A stretch of DNA of 64,000 nt, taken from contig NZ_SOZA01000014.1 of NCBI RefSeq assembly GCF_004519305.1, positions 1 through 64,000 on the forward strand. The letters are read 5' to 3'. Source of the DNA: Pseudomonas sp. RIT623. GTDB lineage: Bacteria > Pseudomonadota > Gammaproteobacteria > Pseudomonadales > Pseudomonadaceae. Below, in pieces: positions 39,390 to 50,472 of the stretch (the first letter of the stretch is position 1; every line of letters begins with the position of its first letter). Made by a program: the position numbers and the translations under genes. The notes below the pieces were generated by a model, which made no database searches, was not told the DNA's origin, and worked only from the letters and a program-made list of their open reading frames with translations.

Positions 39390-40169
39390 TCAGAAGAACT
39401 CGTCCAGCAACCGATAGAAGCGGTTCTTGCCGGGATCTTCCGGCAGACCATAGGCCGCCAGGAAGGGTTGCACCCATTGCTCGCCCAGGTCGGCGGCGAT
39501 ATCCCGGGTGGCCAGCGCCAGGTCCTGCCAGCGGTCGGCGACGCCCAGGCGGCCGCAATCGATGAAACCGGTGAAGCGCCCGTCCGCGGCCATCAGGTTC
39601 GCCAGGCAGGCATCGCCATGGGTCACCACCCGGTCTTCTTCTCTTGGCCGCGCGGCGAGCATTTCGGCGAACACATCGGCGGCGCTGCGCCCCAGGCGCA
39701 GCGGATCGAAGTCGTCCTCGTCGACCAGGCCCTCCAGCATCCGCGCCTGGGCCAGGCGTACCCGCGCCGCCAGCGCGTGATCGAACGGGCACTGCCCGAC
39801 CGGCAAGCGGTGCAACTGGTGTAGCGCTTCGGCCAGCAGCAGCACCGTGGCCCGCGGCGCCTGCGTGGCTGTCGCCTCCAGGCAGCGCCCCGGCACGGCA
39901 CTCATCAACAGCCAATGCCAGCCACGCTCGGTAGCGACATCGATGATGTGCGGCACAGGCTGGCCCTGCTGCGCCATCCAGCGCAGGCGGCTGATTTCGC
40001 CGGGCAGTTCGGCCAGCGCGGTGACGGGCTCGGCCTTGACGAACAGATCAGCGCCAGCCTGCCGGCGGACACGCAGCACGGTTGCGCCCGACTTGCCGAG
40101 GGTTTGCGCCTCTAGCGCCAGGATGCCATGGGCTTCGCGCCAGCCTTTGGGAAGGTTGCATTCAGTCAT
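39390..40169 (-). CDS. APH(3')-like aminoglycoside phosphotransferase family protein
   Basis: A 259-residue kinase of the APH fold. The catalytic loop is VVTHGDACLANLM, and the metal-binding FIDCGRLGVADRWQDLALA follows; both closely match APH(3') enzymes such as those for kanamycin. MTECNLPKGW at 40169 is the family-like start. It appears to be chromosomal, with GC content like its neighbours and no mobile element nearby. Actual aminoglycoside activity cannot be judged from the sequence. Confidence 0.85.
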   Translation of the reverse strand: MTECNLPKGWREAHGILALEAQTLGKSGATVLRVRRQAGADLFVKAEPVTALAELPGEISRLRWMAQQGQPVPHIIDVATERGWHWLLMSAVPGRCLEATATQAPRATVLLLAEALHQLHRLPVGQCPFDHALAARVRLAQARMLEGLVDEDDFDPLRLGRSAADVFAEMLAARPREEDRVVTHGDACLANLMAADGRFTGFIDCGRLGVADRWQDLALATRDIAADLGEQWVQPFLAAYGLPEDPGKNRFYRLLDEFF

Positions 40170-40306
40170 CGTTATCTGTGCTCCAGGCGGGTCTGCCTGG
40201 AGTGTGGGCAAAAATGGCCGAGGGATCTGTGAACAATCGTATCGGCGCTGACGCAATGACCTGCTTCATCAGCAAGGCTGGCTCCCACGCGGTCGAGACA
40301 GACTAT

Positions 40307-40894
40307 TCATTTACCGGCCAGCAAGCCGTGCAACAGCAGGTCCAGCGCCTCGAGGCTCTGCACCAGGCGCGCATCGCCATCATCCCCTTGGGCGATCCAC
40401 ACCGCGGCTTCGGCCAGGCTGCCATAGATCAGCGCCGCCAGCGCCCGTGGCTCGGCCTGGACCATCACGCCCTCCTCGACCAAGCGCTGCACCACCCGCT
40501 GCATCGTCGCCAGGCAGTGCTGGTGCGACGCTTGCGAGGCCCCCCCGAGCACCGCTCGGGCATCGCGCAGCACGATACGCTGGATATCCCGCTCCAACGC
40601 CATCTCCAGATAAGCGCGGCAACGCCGGCGAAAACCATCCCAGGCATCGTCGGCGCTGTCGGTGATGCTGTTCAGGCGCTGGTCCACCTCGTCGTCGATC
40701 TGCGCCACCACCGCCTCGAGCAAGCCTTGCTTGTCGCCAAAGTGGTGGTACAGCGCGCCACGGGTCAAGCCTGCCCGTGCGGTCAAGTCATCCATCGAGG
40801 TGGCGGCATAGCCGTGTTCGCTGAACACCCGGCGCGCCGTGACCAGCAACGTGGCACGGGTGGCTTCCATCTCGGCACGCGTGCGTCGAACCAT
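40307..40894 (-). CDS. TetR-family transcriptional repressor of the adjacent MFS gene
   Basis: 195 residues. The N-terminal HTH has MDDLTARAGLTRGALYHHFGDKQ (about 33-55, given here only as a landmark in part), typical TetR. The C-terminal ligand domain ends LDLLLHGLLAGK. It is divergent from the MFS transporter gene, with a palindrome in the shared intergenic region, so it probably represses that pump and itself. The ligand is unknown. Confidence 0.88.
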   Translation of the reverse strand: MVRRTRAEMEATRATLLVTARRVFSEHGYAATSMDDLTARAGLTRGALYHHFGDKQGLLEAVVAQIDDEVDQRLNSITDSADDAWDGFRRRCRAYLEMALERDIQRIVLRDARAVLGGASQASHQHCLATMQRVVQRLVEEGVMVQAEPRALAALIYGSLAEAAVWIAQGDDGDARLVQSLEALDLLLHGLLAGK

Positions 40895-40925
40895 CCAGCG
40901 TCTCCTTTACCTACGAATTATCCGA

Positions 40926-40978
40926 TTGCTTACATTCAGAGCGTATGTATATGATCCATTCATACGCGCTGTACGTAT
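40926..40978. promoter_or_regulatory. TetR operator over the MFS promoter
   Basis: GCGTATG (40941-40947) and CATACGC (40961-40967) form a perfect palindrome with a 13-base spacer. A second overlapping inverse pair ATACG...CGTAT spans 40962-40978. TTGCTT (40926) and TATGAT (40950) make a plausible plus-strand promoter whose -10 lies inside the palindrome, ideal for repression. Confidence 0.6.
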
Positions 40979-41016
40979 TCTCCCCAACTCCAGCTACCGT
41001 GACAAGGGACTGAATC

Positions 41017-42219
41017 ATGAGCACCACCCTGGCCGACCCGACGCCCACTACCCGACATGCCTGGCTCGCCATCGGCGCCGTAGGCCTGGCGACCTTCGCC
41101 GTCGTGACCACCGAAATGCTACCGGTGGGGTTGTTGACCCCGATCTCCGAGACCTTCGGCGCCAGCGCCGGCACCGTTGCCCTGAGCTTGACCCTGCCGT
41201 CGCTGCTAGCCGCGCTGTTCGCCCCTGTAGTGGTGATTGCCGCCGGCAATGTGGATCGGCGCAGGATCCTGCTCGGCCTGCTTGGCCTGCTTGTCAGCGC
41301 CAACCTGGCCACAGCCCTGGCGCCAGGCATTGGCTGGCTGCTGGCGGCGCGGGTACTGGTCGGGTTCTGCATCGGCGGTGTGTGGGCGATCGCCGGCGGC
41401 CTGGCCAGCCGCCTGGCACCCAGGCATGCGGTGGGCCTGGCCACGGCCATCATCTTTGGCGGCGTCGCCGCCGCCTCGGTGCTGGGCGTACCACTTGGAG
41501 CGCTGCTTGGCGAGCTGGCCGGCTGGCGCTGGGCGTTCGCTGGCATGGCGGTGCTCAGTGCATTGGCGCTGGCACTGTTGGCCGCGGTACTGCCAGCCTT
41601 GCCGGTCGCCAGTGCCATCACCCCCCGCCACTTCATCGCGCAATCCGGCAACCGCGCCCTGCAAGCGGGGCTGTTGCTGACACTGTTGCTGGTGAGCGGG
41701 CATTTCATGGCGTTCACCTTCGTGCGCCCGCTGCTGTTGTCCATGTCCGGCTTCGATGTGCGCTGGATCGGCGCCTTGCTGTTCGGCTATGGCATCGCCG
41801 GCATGGCCGGCAACTTCCTGGCCGGCCTGCTGGCGCCCACACGCCCGGGCATGACCTTGGCGCTCATCGCCCTGGGGCTGCTGTTGGTGCCGCTGCTGTT
41901 CCTGGGTATTGGCCAGGCGCCGGGCGGCGGCGGCATTGCCTTGCTGGCCTGGGGCCTGGCCTATGGCGGGGTGTCGGTCGGCTTGATGACCTGGATGATC
42001 CAGTCGGCGCCAGACGCGGTGGAAGTAGCCAGCGCCCTGTTCATTGCCGTGTTCAACGTCGGCATTGCCCTGGGGTCGTGGGCTGGCGGTCAAGTCGTGG
42101 ACAACTTCGCGCTGCAGCCGCTGTTGTGGCTGAGCGTGACGGTGTTCGCCATGGCGCTGCTGCTGGCCCTGGCCCTTGGTGCACGCCGGGACGGCAGGGT
42201 CAGCGACTATTGCTCATGA
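41017..42219 (+). CDS. MFS transporter (DHA1 family efflux protein)
   Basis: 400 residues with 12 predicted membrane helices. The N-terminal segment VGLATFAVVTTEMLPVGLL is typical of AraJ/purine-ribonucleoside or drug efflux DHA1 members, and motif A-like NVDRRRILLGLLGL follows helix 2. The paired TetR regulator suggests inducible export of a small toxic compound, but the substrate cannot be named. A strong terminator follows the stop. Confidence 0.88.
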   Translation: MSTTLADPTPTTRHAWLAIGAVGLATFAVVTTEMLPVGLLTPISETFGASAGTVALSLTLPSLLAALFAPVVVIAAGNVDRRRILLGLLGLLVSANLATALAPGIGWLLAARVLVGFCIGGVWAIAGGLASRLAPRHAVGLATAIIFGGVAAASVLGVPLGALLGELAGWRWAFAGMAVLSALALALLAAVLPALPVASAITPRHFIAQSGNRALQAGLLLTLLLVSGHFMAFTFVRPLLLSMSGFDVRWIGALLFGYGIAGMAGNFLAGLLAPTRPGMTLALIALGLLLVPLLFLGIGQAPGGGGIALLAWGLAYGGVSVGLMTWMIQSAPDAVEVASALFIAVFNVGIALGSWAGGQVVDNFALQPLLWLSVTVFAMALLLALALGARRDGRVSDYCS

Positions 42220-42220
42220 A

Positions 42221-42256
42221 AACGCAAAAGCCCGCCTGAAGGCGGGCTTTTGCGTT
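42221..42256. terminator. Bidirectional terminator, MFS gene / guaA
   Basis: A perfect 16-bp stem AACGCAAAAGCCCGCC-tgaa-GGCGGGCTTTTGCGTT between convergent stops. The internal A- and T-runs serve both directions. Confidence 0.9.
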
Positions 42257-42287
42257 TAGCGAACAGCGACCGAGGTCAAGCGCTCGA

Positions 42288-43865
42288 TCATTCCCACTCG
42301 ATAGTGGCCGGCGGTTTGCTCGACACGTCGTAGGTGACGCGGGAAATACCGTCGATTTCGTTGATGATGCGGCCGCTGACGGTTTCCAGCAGCTCGTACG
42401 GCAGGTGCGCCCAACGAGCGGTCATGAAGTCCACTGTCTCGACGGCACGCAGGGCCACGACCCAGGCGTAGCGACGGCCGTCGCCGACGACGCCGACCGA
42501 CTTGACCGGCTGGAACACCACGAACGCCTGGCTGGTCTTGTGGTACCAGTCGGCCTTGCGCAGCTCCTCGATGAAGATATGGTCGGCGCGACGCAGGATG
42601 TCGGCGTATTCCTTCTTCACTTCACCGAGGATGCGCACGCCCAGGCCTGGGCCCGGGAACGGGTGGCGGTAGACCATGTCGTACGGCAGACCCAGCTCCA
42701 GGCCGATCTTGCGCACTTCGTCCTTGAACAGCTCACGCAGTGGCTCGACCAGCTTGAGGTTCATTTCCTCCGGCAGGCCACCGACGTTGTGGTGCGACTT
42801 GATCACGTGGGCCTTGCCGCTCTTGGCGCCGGCCGACTCGATCACGTCGGGGTAGATGGTGCCCTGGGCGAGGAACTGGATGTTTTCCAGCTTGCTGGCC
42901 TCGGCATCGAACACGTCGATGAAGGTGCGGCCGATGATCTTGCGCTTCTTCTCAGGGTCCGCTTCGCCGGCCAGGTTGTCGAGGAACTGCTTCTCGGCAT
43001 CGGCGCGAATCACCTTGACGCCCATGTTCTCCTTGAACATGGCCATCACCTGGTCGCCTTCGTGCAGGCGCAGCAGGCCGTTGTCGACGAACACGCAGGT
43101 CAGCTGGTCGCCGATGGCGCGATGCAGCAGCGCGGCAACCACCGAGCTGTCGACACCGCCGGACAGACCCAGCAGGACGTTGGCCGAACCCACCTGGGCG
43201 CGTACCTGGGCAATGGCGTCCTCGACGATGTTCGAGGCGGTCCACAGGGCTTCACAGCCGCAGATGTCCTGGACGAAACGCGACAGGATGCGACCGCCCT
43301 GCTTGGTGTGGGTCACTTCCGGGTGGAACTGCACGCCGTAGTAGCCCAGGGCGTCGTCGAACATGCCGGCGATCGGGCAGCTCGGGGTGCTGGCCAGCAC
43401 GTGGAAGTTGCCTGGCATCTGGGTGACCTTGTCGCCGTGGCTCATCCACACGTCCAGGCCCAGCACGCCGTCGTCGTCGACATGGTCTTCGATGCCGTCG
43501 AGCAGGCGGCTCTTGCCAACCACGTCAACACGAGCGTAACCGAACTCGCGCAGGTCGGAACCTTCGACCTTGCCGCCCATCTGTTCGGCCATGGTCTGCA
43601 TGCCGTAGCAGATGCCCAGCACGGGCACCTTCAGGTCGAACACCGCCTGCGGCGCGCGCGGGCTGTTGGCTTCGTGGACCGACTCGGGGCCGCCAGCCAG
43701 GATGATGCCGCGCGGGTTGAATTCGCGGATCGCTTCATCGTCCATGTCGAACGGGTGCAGTTCGCAGTACACGCCGATCTCGCGCACGCGGCGGGCGATC
43801 AGCTGGGTGTATTGGGAACCGAAATCGAGGATCAGGATGCGGTGAGCGTGAATGTCGAGGGCCAT
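42288..43865 (-). CDS. guaA: GMP synthase (glutamine-hydrolysing)
   Basis: 525 residues. The glutaminase domain has its nucleophile in [13 protein letters not shown]. The ATP pyrophosphatase domain has the P-loop [15 protein letters not shown] (about 233-247), and the C-terminal dimerisation domain ends TIEWE. It converts XMP to GMP. It lies 77 bp downstream of guaB on the same strand, forming the guaBA operon. Confidence 0.98.
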   Translation of the reverse strand: MALDIHAHRILILDFGSQYTQLIARRVREIGVYCELHPFDMDDEAIREFNPRGIILAGGPESVHEANSPRAPQAVFDLKVPVLGICYGMQTMAEQMGGKVEGSDLREFGYARVDVVGKSRLLDGIEDHVDDDGVLGLDVWMSHGDKVTQMPGNFHVLASTPSCPIAGMFDDALGYYGVQFHPEVTHTKQGGRILSRFVQDICGCEALWTASNIVEDAIAQVRAQVGSANVLLGLSGGVDSSVVAALLHRAIGDQLTCVFVDNGLLRLHEGDQVMAMFKENMGVKVIRADAEKQFLDNLAGEADPEKKRKIIGRTFIDVFDAEASKLENIQFLAQGTIYPDVIESAGAKSGKAHVIKSHHNVGGLPEEMNLKLVEPLRELFKDEVRKIGLELGLPYDMVYRHPFPGPGLGVRILGEVKKEYADILRRADHIFIEELRKADWYHKTSQAFVVFQPVKSVGVVGDGRRYAWVVALRAVETVDFMTARWAHLPYELLETVSGRIINEIDGISRVTYDVSSKPPATIEWE

Positions 43866-43942
43866 GACTCAATCTCGTCAGTGGAAATCGGAAACGACGC
43901 GGGGCTGTGTATGACAGCCCCGTTCGGTAATTGCTGGAAGCC

Positions 43943-46056
<2,114 letters not shown>

Positions 46057-46106
46057 GCTTGAGGCGGGCCTGCGAACTGCGGTAATGGCGCAATTCTAGC
46101 GCCTGC

Positions 46107-46862
46107 TCAGGCGCTCAGGTAGCGACCGATAAGCGCCAGGCCGCTAGCCAGCACCAACCAGGTGACCAGGCGGATGAAGGCCTCGCGGGACAGTTTCAAG
46201 GTCAGCCGTCGCCCCAGCCAGGTGCCGACGAACATCACCGGCAGCAGGCAGGCGGCAAGCAGCAGCAGGCTGGTATCGGCATACACCCCGGCGATCAGGA
46301 ACAGCGACAGGCGTACCACCGTGCTGCAGCTGATCAGCGCGACCTGGGTCGCGCGCACCTGTTCCTTGGCCTCCAGGCGGGCACTGAGGTAGATCGCGTA
46401 GAGGAATCCACCACTGCCGAACAAGGCGCCGAACAATCCGCCCACCGTGCCCATGGGCACCGCCCAGGCGCCCGACAGACTAGCCGGGCGGACCTTGACC
46501 GCCAGGCCATAGACCGCATAGGCGGTCACGAAGATGCCCATCAGCAACAGCAACACATCGGACTTGAGCCGCAGCAGGAACACCACGCCCAGGGTGCAAC
46601 CCACGGCCATGAACGGCAGCAGGCGCAGCAACTCGCCGCGCACCACATCGCGTCGCGACGGCAGCAGGTTGCCGAAGGCAGCGACGAAATCCAGCAGTAC
46701 CAGCAGCGGAATGATCCGTGACAACGGCATGAAGTGGATCAGCACGGGGCCGGCGACCAGCGCGGTGCCGAAGCCGGCAATGCCGAAGACTATATAGGCC
46801 ACCCCCACTCCCAGCAGGATGGGCAGCCAGTCGAACGTGGATAACGACAGTTGAGCAAGCAT
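46107..46862 (-). CDS. TauE/SafE family membrane permease
   Basis: 251 residues and about eight membrane helices. The family repeat signatures are GIAGFGTALVAGPVLIHFMP near the N-terminus and the Gly-rich VGGLFGALFGSGGFLYAIY in the second half. Members are thought to export sulfite, sulfoacetate or other organic anions. A LysR-type regulator is divergent to it, 97 bp away, and probably controls it. Confidence 0.88.
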   Translation of the reverse strand: MLAQLSLSTFDWLPILLGVGVAYIVFGIAGFGTALVAGPVLIHFMPLSRIIPLLVLLDFVAAFGNLLPSRRDVVRGELLRLLPFMAVGCTLGVVFLLRLKSDVLLLLMGIFVTAYAVYGLAVKVRPASLSGAWAVPMGTVGGLFGALFGSGGFLYAIYLSARLEAKEQVRATQVALISCSTVVRLSLFLIAGVYADTSLLLLAACLLPVMFVGTWLGRRLTLKLSREAFIRLVTWLVLASGLALIGRYLSA

Positions 46863-46959
46863 CGCGGCAGTTCCCTTGAAGACAACTGAAGGTTAGCCAG
46901 TGACGAGCCATGCCGACTAATATGCCTTTTCGCCATGAGCCATCTTGAAAAGGCATGAC

Positions 46960-47838
46960 ATGACTTCGATCCGCCAGCTGCGCTACTTCGTCGAAATCGC
47001 CGAGACCGGTAGTTTCAGCGCCGCCGCCGAGCGGCTGTACATTGCCCAGTCGGCCCTCAGCCGGCAGATCAAGGAGCTTGAGCTTCACCTGGGCACCGTC
47101 CTGTTCGAACGCACTGCCCGCCTGCCACGGCTGACCGTCGCTGGGCAGGCCTTTCTCGAGCGCGCCCGCCATCTGCTGGCCGACCTGGACAAGGCCGAGC
47201 GCCTGGCCCGGGAAATCGGCCAGGGCCTGCGCGGCAGCCTGCGCCTGAACCACTCCAGCACCGTGCCGCTGACCGGCCATTTGCTGCAGCGCCTCGGCGG
47301 CTACCTCGAGGACAATCCCGGCGTTTCCCTGGAGATCGCCCAGCAATCGTCGGAGGCGCAACTGGAGGACATCGCCGAAGGCCGCCTGGAGATCGGCCTG
47401 CTGCGCCTGCCGGTGCTACGCCAGCATGAGGGCGTGGAGTTGCATGCGCTGTTCGACGAACCCCTGCTGCTGGCAGTAGCGGCGGGCCACCCACTGGCCA
47501 CGGCAAGTAGTGTGCGGCTGGGCCAACTGCGCGAGGAACGCTTCATTTCCATCCCCCATCGCCAGCGCGGCGGCCTGAGCTACCTGTCGGCGTCGCTGTG
47601 CATGAATGCGGGTTTTTTTCCGCAGGCAGCTCAGGTGGTATCGCGCAAGACCACGCAACTGCAATTGATCCAGGCCGGGTTCGGGGTGGCGTTGTTGCCG
47701 GCGAGCATGCGCGAGATCGCCCCACCGACGCTGCGTTTCGTGCCGCTGGACGAGGCGTGCCAAAGTACCGTGGCGCTGGCTTGCCGGCGCGATGCCGGCG
47801 AGCTGGTGCGCCAGTTCGTGGCGATCATGCAAGGCTGA
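46960..47838 (+). CDS. LysR-type transcriptional regulator
   Basis: 292 residues with an N-terminal HTH (FVEIAETGSFSAAAERLYIA then QSALSRQIKELE) and a substrate-binding domain. It is divergent from the TauE/SafE permease gene and probably regulates it in response to an unknown anion. MTSIRQLRYF at 46960 is preferred; an ATG at 46945 would add five residues. Confidence 0.9.
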   Translation: MTSIRQLRYFVEIAETGSFSAAAERLYIAQSALSRQIKELELHLGTVLFERTARLPRLTVAGQAFLERARHLLADLDKAERLAREIGQGLRGSLRLNHSSTVPLTGHLLQRLGGYLEDNPGVSLEIAQQSSEAQLEDIAEGRLEIGLLRLPVLRQHEGVELHALFDEPLLLAVAAGHPLATASSVRLGQLREERFISIPHRQRGGLSYLSASLCMNAGFFPQAAQVVSRKTTQLQLIQAGFGVALLPASMREIAPPTLRFVPLDEACQSTVALACRRDAGELVRQFVAIMQG

Positions 47839-47845
47839 AGGCCTT

Positions 47846-47868
47846 ATCGCGGGTCAAGCCCGCGATAG
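47846..47868. repeat. Short palindromic intergenic repeat
   Basis: ATCGCGGGtcaaGCCCGCGAT lies just after the LysR gene stop and before xseA, with an 8-bp stem. It resembles other short GC-rich P. putida repeats in this window and may act as a weak terminator. Confidence 0.45.
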
Positions 47869-47914
47869 AGGCCGGCACAGACAACCAGGCCTTCGCTCCT
47901 TTATGATGCCCGCC

Positions 47915-49294
47915 ATGATCAGAGACCCTTTCGAACGACTCGGCCTGGACCGCGAGGTCCTCACCGTCAGCCAGCTCAACGGCCGCGCCCGCGTGCTGCT
48001 CGAGGACGTGTTCCGCAGCGTCTGGGTGGAAGGCGAGATTTCCAACCTCGCCCGCCCGGCCTCCGGCCACATGTACTTCACCCTCAAGGACAGCGGCGCG
48101 CAGATCCGTTGCGCGCTGTTCCGGCAGAACGCCGCCCGGGTACGCCAGGCCCTGCGTGACGGCCTGGCGGTACGGGTGCGCGGCAAGGTCTCGCTGTTCG
48201 AAGGGCGTGGCGACTACCAACTGATCCTCGATACGGTCGAGCCGGCCGGCGACGGTGCCCTGCGCCTGGCGTTCGAGGCGCTGAAGGAAAAGCTCGGCGC
48301 CGAGGGGCTGTTCAGCACCGAACGCAAGAAGCCGCTACCGGCGCACCCGCAACGCATCGGCATCATCACCTCGCCCACCGGCGCGGTGATCCGCGACATC
48401 ATCAGCGTGTTCGGCCGCCGTGCGCCGCAGGTCGAGTTGAACCTGATTCCCACCGCGGTACAGGGCCGCGAAGCGATCAACCAAATCGTCCGCGCCCTGC
48501 AGATGGCCGACCGACAAGGCTTCGACGCGCTGATCCTGGCCCGTGGTGGCGGTTCGCTGGAAGACCTCTGGTGCTTCAACGAAGAGGCCGTGGCCCGCGC
48601 CGTGGCCGCCTGCGTCACGCCCATCGTCAGCGCCGTGGGCCATGAGACCGACGTGTCGATCAGCGATTTCGTCGCCGATGTGCGCGCACCCACGCCGTCC
48701 GCCGCCGCCGAGCTGCTCGCCCCCGACAGCAGCGGCCTGCAACAGCGCCTTGACGGCCTGCAACGGCGCCTGCTGCTGCGCATGCAGAACCGCCTGGCCC
48801 ACGACCGTCTGCGCGTGGATGGCCTGGCCCGGCGTCTGCGCCACCCGGGCGAGCGCCTGCGCCAGCAGGCCCAGCGCCTGGACGACCTGGACATGCGCCT
48901 GCGCCGCGCCTTCATGCTCGACATGAACCACCGCCAGCAACGCCTTGGCCGCCTCGACATGCGCCTGGCCGCGCAGCATCCGGGGCGTAACCTGAAGCTG
49001 CTCAAGCAGCGCCTGGACAGCCTTGCCGAGCGCCTGCCGCGGGCCATGCGAGACCTGCTCAAGGACCGCCGCCAACGCTTCCAGGCGCAGCTGCAGACGC
49101 TGCAGGTGGTCAGCCCCCTGGCCACCCTCGCCCGCGGCTACAGCATCCTCCTGGATGAACGCGGCCAGGCCATCCGCAGCGCCGCGCAGACCCACAACGG
49201 CCAACGCCTGACCGCTCGCCTCAACGAAGGCGAGCTCAAGGTGCGGGTCGAGGACAACCACCAGACCCCGGTCACCCTCTCGCTACTGGACTGA
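47915..49294 (+). CDS. xseA: Exodeoxyribonuclease VII large subunit
   Basis: 459 residues. An OB-fold domain (about 10-100; LTVSQLNGRARVLLED and FTLKDSGAQIRCALF) precedes the catalytic domain with ARGGGSLEDLW and AVGHETDVSISDFVAD. A long Arg/Leu/Gln coiled-coil region (about 270-400) that binds XseB follows. It degrades single-stranded DNA to acid-soluble oligonucleotides. xseB is not adjacent. MIRDPFERLGL at 47915 is the family start. Confidence 0.96.
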   Translation: MIRDPFERLGLDREVLTVSQLNGRARVLLEDVFRSVWVEGEISNLARPASGHMYFTLKDSGAQIRCALFRQNAARVRQALRDGLAVRVRGKVSLFEGRGDYQLILDTVEPAGDGALRLAFEALKEKLGAEGLFSTERKKPLPAHPQRIGIITSPTGAVIRDIISVFGRRAPQVELNLIPTAVQGREAINQIVRALQMADRQGFDALILARGGGSLEDLWCFNEEAVARAVAACVTPIVSAVGHETDVSISDFVADVRAPTPSAAAELLAPDSSGLQQRLDGLQRRLLLRMQNRLAHDRLRVDGLARRLRHPGERLRQQAQRLDDLDMRLRRAFMLDMNHRQQRLGRLDMRLAAQHPGRNLKLLKQRLDSLAERLPRAMRDLLKDRRQRFQAQLQTLQVVSPLATLARGYSILLDERGQAIRSAAQTHNGQRLTARLNEGELKVRVEDNHQTPVTLSLLD

Positions 49295-49297
49295 CAC

Positions 49298-50125
49298 ATG
49301 CCCCGCCTGTTCGCGCCCTTGCTTGCCCTCGCCCTGCTGCTGCCAGTCACCGCTGCCCAGGCCAGCTACATCACCCGCACCCTGAACAAACCGGTGCCCG
49401 GCGGCGTTGCGGTGGTCGACCTGGGGCCGGCCGCCAGCGCTCCATCGGCGCGCTTCGACGGCAAGCCGGTGCTGGTGGTCAACGAGCAGGGCAACTGGCT
49501 GGCGATCGTCGGCATCCCGCTGACGCAAAAGCCCGGCAATGCCGTGCTGACCCAAGGCGGACGCAGCATTGCCTTCAGTGTCGCCAGCAAGAAGTACCCC
49601 GAGCAGCACATCACCTTGAAGAACAAACGCCAGGTCAACCCTGAACCGCAGGACCTCAAGCGCATCGACCGCGAACTGGCCGAGCAGATCAAGGCCTACC
49701 GCAGTTTCAGCCCTGTGCTTCCGAGCAACCTGATCCTCGACAAGCCGGTCAACGGCCCGCTGTCGAGCAAGTTCGGCGTGCGCCGCTTCTTCAATGGCGA
49801 GGAGCGCAACCCGCATGCCGGCCTGGACTTCGCCGTGCCCGCCGGCACGCCGATCAAGACCCCGGCCAATGGCAAGGTGATCCTGGTGGGCGACTACTTC
49901 TTCAATGGCCGCACGGTGTTCGTCGACCATGGGCAAGGCTTCATCAGCATGTTCTGCCACATGTCCAAGATCGACGTGAAGCCGGGCCAGGCGCTGCGCC
50001 GTGGCGAGGTGGTGGGCCGTGTAGGTTCGACCGGTCGGGCCACCGGGCCGCACATGCACTGGAACGTCAGCCTCAACGATGCGCGGGTGGACCCGGCGAT
50101 CTTCATTGGCGCGTTCCAGCCCTGA
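49298..50125 (+). CDS. M23 family metallopeptidase (LytM domain)
   Basis: 275 residues with a signal peptide (LFAPLLALALLLPVTAAQA). An N-terminal beta domain (about 20-145) is followed by a LytM domain. The zinc ligands are visible in NPHAGLDFAV (H-x3-D) and GPHMHWNV. It is expected to act on peptidoglycan cross-links in the periplasm. It starts 3 bp after xseA. Confidence 0.93.
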   Translation: MPRLFAPLLALALLLPVTAAQASYITRTLNKPVPGGVAVVDLGPAASAPSARFDGKPVLVVNEQGNWLAIVGIPLTQKPGNAVLTQGGRSIAFSVASKKYPEQHITLKNKRQVNPEPQDLKRIDRELAEQIKAYRSFSPVLPSNLILDKPVNGPLSSKFGVRRFFNGEERNPHAGLDFAVPAGTPIKTPANGKVILVGDYFFNGRTVFVDHGQGFISMFCHMSKIDVKPGQALRRGEVVGRVGSTGRATGPHMHWNVSLNDARVDPAIFIGAFQP

Positions 50126-50131
50126 AATCGC

Positions 50132-50177
50132 AATCGCGGGGGCCCGCTCCCACGCAGCCAACGGTGGCCCCGCGATT
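50132..50177. repeat. Stem-loop repeat downstream of the M23 gene
   Basis: AATCGCGGGG (50132-50141) pairs exactly with CCCCGCGATT (50168-50177). The loop carries CCCGCTCCCACGC, found in other intergenic repeats of this window. It may terminate or stabilise the xseA-M23 transcript. Confidence 0.6.
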
Positions 50178-50324
50178 TGCGCAATGAAAAAACTTAAAGC
50201 AAGAAAATATCAACAAACCAAAATCAATGGACATAAAAAATCAGTAAACTCGTTTTTTTAAGCATTTCTATCAATTTTTCCGCACTGCTTGCCATCCCCC
50301 AACCCACTGGTTAGGGTTGAGCAC

Positions 50325-50396
50325 ATGAACATCTTCAGCACCCTCCTCCAACAACACCGCAGCCTCTGCCTGGTCAGCGCCCGACTACCAGGGTGA
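50325..50396 (+). CDS. Putative leucine-rich leader peptide upstream of leuA
   Basis: A 23-codon [26 protein letters not shown], starts 148 bp upstream of leuA. It has five Leu codons, in adjacent or near-adjacent groups (CTC CTC, CTC TGC CTG, CTA). A GGTTGAG stretch precedes the ATG. Position and composition suggest a translated leader sensing charged leucine tRNA. No clear terminator hairpin follows, so control might act on leuA translation. AT-rich DNA from 50180 to 50290 probably carries the promoter. Confidence 0.5.
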   Translation: MNIFSTLLQQHRSLCLVSARLPG

Positions 50397-50472
50397 ATCG
50401 CGTCGCCTCGCCTTTTCATCTCGTACACGTTCGGCAGGCCCGATCACGGCCGCACATAAAAGGAATGCTTGC

